From NCBI RefSeq assembly GCF_027409185.1, contig NC_084474.1:28768382-28832381 (forward strand): a stretch of 64,000 nucleotides of DNA, read 5' to 3'. The notes beneath the pieces were generated by a model. That model ran no database searches. It saw only the letters and a program-made list of their open reading frames with translations, and was not told the origin of the DNA. The translations under genes and the position numbers were made by a program. Shown here in pieces: positions 52,501 through 62,973 of this stretch. The first letter of the stretch is position 1, and the number at the start of each line of letters is the position of its first letter. Source of the stretch: Cynocephalus volans (taxonomy: Eukaryota; Chordata; Mammalia; Dermoptera; Cynocephalidae).

Positions 52501-55500
52501 TAGACCAAAATTTGCAAATTCAATCCTCAAATATATTTTCTTTTGCAAGCACACAATTTTAATTCGTTGCCAATATTTATGCAATATTGGGCTACTACTG
52601 CCGCATGGCACTAGTTTGTTGAAACTATTAGTCACTGTTGTTTTAACCAGGAGCCTACATTACTCTTCTGTCACCTGTTTTCTCTGCAGTTATTTGAGTC
52701 TGAGACCCTTGATTTAGACTGAAGTGAATCACATGAATGGCCTTCGTTGCTTCCTTGGCTAGGAATGTAAAAGCATTCTTTGGAATAAGAGCTGGTTTGG
52801 ATTAAGTCTCTTGGGAAATTTGGGTCCATGCTGTTTATTCAAAGCCTACCTTAGACAGAGTTCATTCCTCTGGAAATATCTAAGAGCCTCTGAAAAGTCA
52901 GAGTTTACCCTGAAGCCCAGCAGCTGGCTGAACTTGGAGGCTGTGGTTGTAAAACGGAACCCCCTGCATTTTCCTGTGGTTTACATTGGAGAAAACTCTT
53001 GAATATGCAGAGGGATAGAGATGGAAGGCGGGTGCTCACTGTGTTGTCCATGGTTTATTTGATTCTGGATTGGGGCAGGTCTTATGTGACCATTAGGACT
53101 GAGGTGTGAAACTTTAAGCGGATGAAAATAAAACAATCTTAGTAAATTATTGCTTTCTTTCCTAAAAAATAAAGGGTTGGGACACATGGCAGACATAGAC
53201 ATAGAACTATAAAACTGGAATTCTCTCCAGGCCCCTTCTATTCACATCAAGTATGGGACTACTGTATCAAGACATTTTTGAAATCCAGGTAGAAATTACC
53301 TGAATAATGAAAACACTGGACTTACATTGAGGGCTGTAAGAGGCTCATACATTACATCCTGGGTAGGTAGTGTTTTTTTGGTGAATTCTAATGGACATTG
53401 GAGATATGCAAAATTATACTCGATCTGCAGAAAATAAAAATTTTAAAAATGCAATTAGTCTAGTGTAGACCCCCAAAATAGTTCTTGACAAATCAAACAT
53501 GCAAGCCTACAATTCTGATGAAAAGTAGGTGATTCAAACAAAGATGAGTCATTTCAAGTGAAGAAAAGAAAATTAAATAACTGAACATAAATTATAAAGA
53601 ATAAATACCCTGCAAGGCTATTATTTGATTCCTTTACAGCTCATAGTCACGGAAAAAGAGGAATTCTCAAAAGATTATTCAGATCTTTTAGACTTTCATT
53701 CTTAGGTAAAACTACCCAAGAAAATATAATGACTACAAATAACATTAAATGATGCTATCAGAAACAGTTAAAATATTAGGGCAAAACTGAGTAAAGGAAA
53801 AATTCTCTCATAAGTAGATAATGAGATAATATGATAAAAGAAACCAATACCATCTATAATACATTGTATAACTATAATAATACTTTTAAAAATATTCTTT
53901 GAATAATTATAATAAAACAAACTTACATGGTAGTCTTGGCAGGACTTGTCCTCTGTGGAAGGCAACATGCAGAAATCTAAAAGTACCTTCAACAGAGAAA
54001 ATCCAGCTAAGCTACTGGGGTAGCAGACTATATACAAGAAAAGAATTTCATCCCGTTTCTAGAAAACACACAAGATATTCCCCTTCCCTTCCTTTGTTTC
54101 TTGTACCTCAGGGATAAATTTTAATCTATGTCATTCAGAAGCAAAGTTTAAAATACAAAGTGTTACAAACACCTCTGTGCCTCAGAAATACCCAATGCTT
54201 CAGAAAAATACCATGTGCTTGCAAATGAAATTGCATTTACTAAAATTTGGGTAATAGATATTCTATTAGTTTTCCTAAAATTTGATGTATTTCTGGGCTT
54301 CTAAAGAATATGTAGATTACGAAGGATTCCTTTGCTCAGTATCTTACAGTGACAACTTATTGTCTCTCATCGAGATCTTTCATCCCAGCACTGGGGTCTT
54401 TCTATGGTTAAGTCCCATCTTCTGTGCTGCTCCAGCCTGGAGTAGTGCATCTGCTTCTGTACCTCACTTGCAACACTCAGAGTGTATGTGTCCAAGGGGG
54501 AATGGACAGGATGGGGGAGAGATGTTGCAACAGAAAATACTTGAACACCCTCTAAATGGCAATTCAGGAAAAGAAAACTTATGGGGTCATTAGAGCCATC
54601 CTTAAGGTGTGTGGGTACAAATGTTTTTGTGGGGTCTCTGTCTACATAAACAATTTAAGACAACCAAAATCTGGAGGCCCAAATTCATGGTACTGAGAAG
54701 GAAATACTGCTGGGCAAGGCTGCCCTCTTGGAACTGGGACTGGACACGAGGCACCAGATGGCCCTATCAACATATCCGGGAGCTCCTGGGACATCTGATC
54801 AACCCCACTTGCAGGACTTGAGCGTAGAGGGTTGGACTGCACCCTGAAAGGGAGAAACAGGGATCTAGCTGGTCTCAGGTACCAGAAGGACTGACAAAAT
54901 TTCAAGGAGGCTCTTTTGGTGACTGGATAGCAGTAATGGAGTCATAACAATATGGCATCATGAAAAATAAAGACAAGACTAGTAAGTACTGCTGTACAAG
55001 GCAGAACCAGAGAGGAAGGTCTGGTTGTTACAGTTGGAGAACTTTGAAATGATCAGTACAGGAAAAATAAAGGATGGGCTGCCTTGGGGATGAGCGGGTT
55101 GCAAAAGCAACTTTTCAGAAATGTATAAGTAATTCAAATTTGTGATGGAAAGCTAAACTAAAAGACCTATAAGTTCACCTATATTACTGAAAAAATTTCA
55201 CAATCCAAAACTAATACAAGTCATTATAAGAAACTATCTAGAAAATACAGTAGCATTAAGAAGAAAAGAAAAACCAATCATAATCCCAGAACAGACCATT
55301 CTTATTAACATTTAGGTATAATTTCTTCAATTCTTTACTACATTTTCCAAACATGAATATTTCTAACATATTACTGTTTTACTATTATAAATAATGCTGC
55401 AGGAAATATTGTATATAAATCTGTATCTCTGATTATTCATTGGGACAGATTCCAACAACTGTAATTACTGAATAAGAAAGTCTGAGAGTTTTCAACCCTC

Positions 55501-58500
55501 AATATTTATGTGCATTTGATGAGATTTAGTCACCTAAAAAGTTCATCTATGTGCTGTTAATGCACTGGATTGGCTCCAATTTTTATTAGATGTCATAAAG
55601 AAAAAAATACACATGAAGCATTTAGCACATAGTAAGTGCTTATTGAATAAACAAAAACAATAAGTGCTGGTAGTAGTAGTATTAGTAAACACATAAGCAG
55701 TATAAAAATAGTAGAGGGTTGTGTCAGCCGTTGTCCTGAACACTTTATATATGTTTCCTTTATTTTTTGTAAACACTTTGCAAGATTGGTGTCAGCATCA
55801 CTGTTTTAAAGGTAAAGAAAATAGAAAATGAAGCTCAGAGAGGTGAAATGACTTGCCTAAGGCAGCACAGTAAAAGGCAGAGCCAGGATTAAATTCCAGG
55901 GCCTCCAGGTTCCAAATCTGGTCCTCCGTTCCCTGTGTCACTATGTCTTACTGCCTCCTCCAGTATTTGGATATGTTTTTCCCTGTGAATGACATTTGAT
56001 GTCATTCTGCTTTTCTTGATTATTCTATGTCTGTCCCAAACCTCAAATCCCAACTTTCCCAGGAGGGCTTTTATTTGTATTCTTTAACACTAATGTGCTC
56101 AATGGTCTGTGTGTGTTTGTCTTGCTGTGGGCAACCAGTCATATGCTTGCTGGGTGTGTATTTAATCTAGCACAAGGAGTCACATGTTCGAAGACCCACA
56201 GAGGCTAGGCAAGTAATCTAAATGAATGAACCACGCCAGGCAGAAGAGTTTCTTCCCATTGTTCTTAAAAGATTGGCTCTCCTTGGGCTGGCTTTTGTCA
56301 CCAGTTTGGATAGAGATGTATATCAAGAATTCTCTCTACTACAAGGAAACAATTGTTCAAGAACGACAACTAACACGCAACTAATGCTAGGCACTGGAGC
56401 ACAGTATACAAAAGCGAGAGGTGGGGCATGTCCAATGAGAGAGTGCTTGCCCCATCCAAAGGAAACAGCTCCTGCTTAGCCCAGCAATTCCTGCCTGTGA
56501 GAAGGCAACCAAGGAACCATACCTTCTCATGTTTACAGGAAGTCAGATGCACAAGTATGGAATGCTTAAGGAAAGCATCCTGGTTTTAAATGTTAGCAAC
56601 TCATGTAAATTTGAAACAATAACATGCATGTCAAACAAAACATAACTAGAGGCTTTATTCAGCCAGAAAACAACTAGTTTGCAGTCTCTGCTCTAGACAG
56701 GGATTGTCTGAATAAAAAAATGGTTTACCATATTTTCCTATATTACACATAATTACTAAGATTCTTTAATCCAAGTAGGTCCTCATTAAATACTTGTTAG
56801 CTAACTTCTCTTACAGCCTATGGAAAACTAGAAACTTTATTTAAAGATAGAAACTACTGTTATTAGGTTAGGATTATAACAATAAATCCTCACATCATAT
56901 TACATGCCAAGCATATACTTGTAAGGAGTTTTGTTTGAAGAGCTTACTTTCATGCATTCAGGGAGGTATTCTACCATTTCCATGATCGGACATTTATTGC
57001 ATGGAGAAGAATGACTAAAAACCTCAAGACATTCATCCCATCTGTAAAAATAAATAAATAAAACAAGCACAAGTCTTAATCTTCCTGTTCTGCACAACAG
57101 TTGAAACACAAGATTACATCTTTAAGAGAAACATAAATTTCAGTTTATCCATGAAATGCAGTGCTCACCCATTGGTTCCAGTGGGACCAATACGTGAACC
57201 AAGATCAGTCCCTTAATAGGATCCTTGTCCATTAATGTAAATAAGGAATATGTGCAAATTCTAGGATGGCTGTTATATCACTGTGCTGTCTCTTTAAATG
57301 CCTTCAAAGGAAGGCAGGCCTGTTTCTTCTTTTTCTCCTAAAGTCATGAAATGGTAAATACTTTCAGAGCTGAATATGGTGGGTAGAAATATCCACATTC
57401 ACACACATACATCAGAACGTAGACTGGGCACATATTTAATAGTTAATTAATGTTTAATTAATCATGAGTCAGGACAGCCTCTGTCAGAATGTTGCAAAGT
57501 TTGTCCTTTCTGTGTCACCATCCAGCTGGTTAAATAAGAAGGAGGAACTCAATCTACAATAGGAAGCGAAGAAGAAACCATTGACCTCTATAAAGATCCT
57601 ATTTATGTGATAGGTGTCTGGTTCTAATAATAACTCAGGCAAATTTTCTGTTAACCCTGTCAGTAAATCCATCTAGAACATCTGCATTATTGACAGAAGT
57701 GGTTCAAAGGGGGTTCCTGAGACTGTCTGTGTTCAAACACACAGGCTTGATCTGCCTTGAATATGAGATGTTCACCTCTGTGTCTGCTACTGGGTGACAC
57801 CAGGCCCTCATGCATAGTCATCTGTGATTATACAGACAAGGTTATGTACAAGAAGCAGGACAAAGTACCCTCCAACTTCATCATTAAATCTCCTTAGAGT
57901 ATGGTTTAAAAATCCACACCCATGAGAGATCATCTATTAATGGAAATTTCATTAGATGGTACTGGTGACAACATGGATTTACCCTGGAGAATGTTTGCAC
58001 CAACATTTAGTTTTGGGGTTTCTGTTGGCAAGAGAGTGTTAGGCAAGTTCAGGTTGGGGCAGGGTAACGTTTGCTTGACAATGACCATGGAGTCACACAT
58101 GTCACATGCCTGGACCCTTCAAGTCTCATAAGAGTGCTACCAAGGTGGTCTTATGCTCCCATGTTTGAGAAATGTAAACTGAAGACACAAGTGGTTAAGC
58201 AACGTGCCAAAATGTTTACTAAAAAATTACATTAACAGCTAACATTTTAAAATGTTGATTAATGGCCCAAACATACTCTTTTTCTCTTTTCTGTTTCCTC
58301 TCAGGCTGTGAATCATCCCTGACACCAGAGAATACTAAATGAACGTGGACAGGAAGAAAGGGTACCTTTTGTTCCTGATGGTCATGAGAACCACCTCCTT
58401 TCTCTTGTTGTGAAATGCGAGGTGCAGAAAGGAGGCCTGCTGCTTGTTCAGGACTATGGCAGCATCGTAGCTCAGGAGCAGCGCAACGGCTTTGGCGTGG

Positions 58501-61500
58501 CCTTCCATTGCAGCGAAGTGCAGCGCGGTGTTCTTGCAGAGAAAACAGAACACAGAAAACATGTGACAAAGGCTCTTTGTCCTTGGGCCATTTTACTGCT
58601 TTGTTTCATTGTTGAACTGTGCTTAAAATAAATTATCAATAACGCTGACTATTTAATACCAAAATACATCAAATTTAAAAGCAGTGTTCAGAATCAAACT
58701 TCAAAATAATGAATTTACACCTCAAATGTGTTGTGTGGGGGAGAGAAGAGGGGGTGCAGGGTCTGCGTGTGTTGTGTATGTGTGAATTTCAAGGGGTTTG
58801 TTCTGTTTTGCTTTTGAAGTGGGATAATTCCACAAGGACAAAGGATGAGGTTTCAGGGTAAGGATGTTGGAGTGAACATAGAAGAAAATAATCATGAAAG
58901 ATTTATCATGTAGAAGAGCACTGGTTTCCAGATTTGGTGTTTCAGAAGCTTGCAAAATTTTTTTTTTAAAAATCAGAGACTGTTATAAGATTGCCAATTT
59001 TTAGTTTTGCCACATAAAGACATTTTTAAAAAAGCAACGACAATCTTCTATATCATTTTGTGAATGAATGTACACATCACTATGAAGGAAGGATATAATA
59101 GCACAATAAAAGATAGTTCTTCAAATAAATACACTTCCAAATAACATACTTAGTTCTACAAAAACTCATTACCACCCTCTTCATTTTTCTGGGGTCACCA
59201 GGGAGTGACCCCGGAAAAATCAAACCACAATCACCTGTGGACAGGCCTCTGTGAAACTGGAGGGGTGTCCTCAACGTGCACCCACTCCTTGGTATTCTAC
59301 AATTTTCTGTTCTCCTTTTCCTATTCTTCACCCCAACAATTTGCTTGTTTAAAAAAACATCAAAAGACTGGGAACAGGTCAAGGAATGGAAGGGGGTGGA
59401 TAAGAAGAAGGCTTTCCTGCAGTTTTGGAAATTTTTGCTTTGTCAAAATTTCAAGTAGATACGAGGAACACAGTACATACCCCTTCTTCATCCAGCTGAT
59501 CTGTGCACTTCAAATTAGTATCAAGAATGACCTTCATGGTCTGAGTGTACCCGCCCATGGATGCATGATGCAAAGCTGTCCAGCCACTGTGGTCACTGTC
59601 AAAGAGTTAAGAAAAGACGTGTGCATATACTTTACAGATGAAATGTGGAATGGGATGCCACCTGGCTCACAGGTGGGTATGATGACAAAAAAAGCATAAT
59701 TGAGATATAGCAACTAAATATTATGTAATTATAACAAATGAGCTAATTTCAAGCCCTATGGTCTTAAATGGTCTAGCTGTTATGTGATTCCCACAATTTT
59801 GTATTTAGTAGATTAAAACATAAAAGGATATAAACACATTACCAAACATTTGCAGGTGGGAGAAACTAGAGTTCGCATGTCTGTGTCATATATATTGTTT
59901 TCAAAGCTGTAATGTACTTAAACACACAATTTTAAATCTTGTTTTATTCTTTCATTGAACATTGTATCAAAAAAATTTTCCATGCTGGTGTTATTAGTCT
60001 TCATGATAAATAGTTACAGCTATTAATAATAAACATCATCATCTTACAGTACTTGGCTAGGACATACTTAGCTTACTGTCACTTACTCTTCCAAGAGTTT
60101 AGGTCCAAAAAAACATTCCTTCTGTTTTTTCAAAGATGCTTACTTACTCAATCCCTTTGAAAAATGTTTATCCTTTCTCATAGAAATTCAAGATGCATAT
60201 ACAATAAAAGCTTGTCATATTAGTAATACTTTTCCAAATTAAACATAGAAAAAAAATCCTGACATAATTTAATTTCAGTGCTAATGAGCAGCTGTTTTAG
60301 GGTACAAGAGTAATCTTGCTTAGTTATGATATAATTAAGCAACAACTGTCTGGCCTGGGTCCTCTTGGGTTCTCTTTGCAGGTCTGCTGTTTTGTGCTCC
60401 CTCGCAAGCAGGAAGAAACTGAGCAAAGCATTCATTTCACAGCTACATCTCTAATTTACTAGTATCTGATAAAAAATGTGTTTTTGAACACTAGCCTAAT
60501 GAGCTTTTGGTGAAAGCAAGATAACTCATTGTACGTCTCTAAAATGTTTCCAGGTTTTCTTTTTCTTTCTACAAGGGTGCCACTTAATCATGCCCCCCCT
60601 TTTTTTTATTGTGCTTGCATATTTTAACTTGGTTTTGTTCCTTGTGTTAGATTTCCTTTAAGTATAGTGAAGTTCAGAATTTTTAATGTCTCTTGTTCTC
60701 GCTTAAAAGGAGGTTTTTATATCAATCACTCATTATATTAAATAAAAAGTAAGGTCTATGAACTTGTATGGTTTTGTGTGTGTGTGTGTGTGGATACATG
60801 TACACACAAACATAAACAAACATAGTTTCATATCTTCATAGGAAGAGGGCAGCATGATAAAGTAAAATACAAGGAACTGTATTGCAAAAGTTCTGAGAAA
60901 TATTTTGCACGAAGTCACTTATTCTGCGACCTTGAACAAGGTCTTCAACTCTATAAACATTAAAGTCTTTATTTGTCAATTGGGAATAATATTAACTTCC
61001 CCTTAAATATTTGAGAAGTTACATATGTTTTGAGGATTAAATAAGATGGATAAAAGTACTCAATGAAATATAAAGTTAAATATCAAAATAAAAAATATAA
61101 TAGAAAAACAGCCTGCAAATGGCTAATTAAAACGAATATATAAACATTCCAATTGTATATCCTCACCTGAGAAATAATGCACCTTTCTTCAGAAGAAGTT
61201 GAACTACTTTATCGTGTCCATTTTTTGCTGCCAGGTGGAGAGGAGTCATTCCATGAAGGTCACCTTCATTCAAAAGCCTTGTATCACTTATGTCTTGTAG
61301 GAGCCTCTGACAGGTATTGATACGCCCATAACTTGAAAAAATTAAGTTGCATATTTTCAAAGCAAATATTAAACAGAAAGGAGACATGTTCGCATGTTGC
61401 ATAAACTGGACCTTACCTGGCTGCAAAATGCAGGGGTGATTTCTTATCTTTGCTTTTGGAATGAATGGACACATTAAAGCCAAGTAGGTTATTTACGGAG

Positions 61501-62878
61501 AAAGGAACCCCCTGTCTACATGCATAATGTAGTGGAGTACACCCATCGTTGTCTTCATCCATTACCAGCTCTTTAATATGTTGCATCTGTGAGAAAAAAT
61601 TAATATTCTACCTATAACTCTGTATTATGCTAATACGGTGTTTTTCAAACTATTCTGTATTTTCTAACGAGGGTCAATATGTATTTCTTGGGGGCAAACA
61701 TGTAAATAACCTAAAGGGTACTAGAGTAAAATAAATACAGATGAAGTTGCATGCTCTGTCTCCCTGTAGTGTACATTACCATATTAAAAGCTCTGAGAGA
61801 TCCTACAGATAGGAACATGCACTTAAGGTTTCTAACCCAGCATTTTCCAAATTTATTTGGCCACTACCTGTCCCGTCATTCCCCCACAAATATCACCTAA
61901 GAGATTAATGCTAATATCTTCTGCTAGACAAAATGGATGGGTTGTTAAAATTAGGTTTACTTTATCCTTTACATGTATATTAAATGAAAAATGAATGCAA
62001 ATGAGTAGTTTAATGCAATCAACAAAACATTTTATTTTTGTTTAAAATATTGAAATACATACATATTCTTGATTCTTATTAAAGATAGTGACAATATTAA
62101 AGTCTATTTACTATAAAAATATGGTACTCTACACATGTGAGTGACTAATAGTCACTCAAGAAGTATTAGCTGGTGCATATAAATATGGAGATAATGCTTT
62201 CAATCTGTCTTCAACAAGTCAAGTATGTTGAGTAGTTTTTCTTAACTGATGGTGGATTATTGCTAATTCACTCGTGTACTTAGCTTTTCCACTGATATGC
62301 AGTTCATAATGTTCAAAGAGTGAAGAAAATCTAACTGATTAAGGATGTATCCTTATTATAGATGAAAGTGTACTGAAACTCTCTGTAACTAAGAAAATTC
62401 AATCCCAGTGCGATTAACATTATCATCATCATTACCACCATCATGTTGTAAATAAATATTCAAATACAGAATACAAATCTTTATTTTTAAACATTTTTAA
62501 AATTCCAGATTAGCCTTTATAATAATAAGAATCATAATAAACAGAATCAGTTTAATTTCTATTGAACTCAATTCGGTTTATAAAAATCCATAGATATATA
62601 TTACCTGCATAAACTCAGTTCTCAAATTTTTTAATCCATAAGGTTGCTGTACAGTTAAATGCAGAAAATTACGTCCAAGGTGATCTTTTATGTCTACCTG
62701 GGCACCTAAAAAAGCACAATATAAATATAAAAGTATAAATTCTACTCATTTAAATGGCCTATGGTGGATTTTCAACTTAATAAAAGATTTTTGACTTAAA
62801 ACTTTGCCGACCTTTAACTTACAGGAGACTTTATTTAAATGAGAAAACTAAACATATTTAAAAGTGGGCTTACCTTAC

Positions 62879-62973
<95 letters not shown>

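Larger units (their letters stand above)
43665..53325 (-). other. TRPA1 intron 17, repeat-filled
   Basis: The largest intron in the window at 9661 bp. More than two thirds is occupied by a fossil L1 (44137-50240) with nested elements and by a Tigger1 remnant (50242-51009). A hAT element lies at 52301-52497. Open frames here belong to the L1 or are chance. Confidence 0.85.

Noticed and set aside
59205..59699. 164-residue open frame on the plus strand, the longest in the window
   Set aside because: It runs antisense through TRPA1 exon 13 and its intron; no domain recognised.
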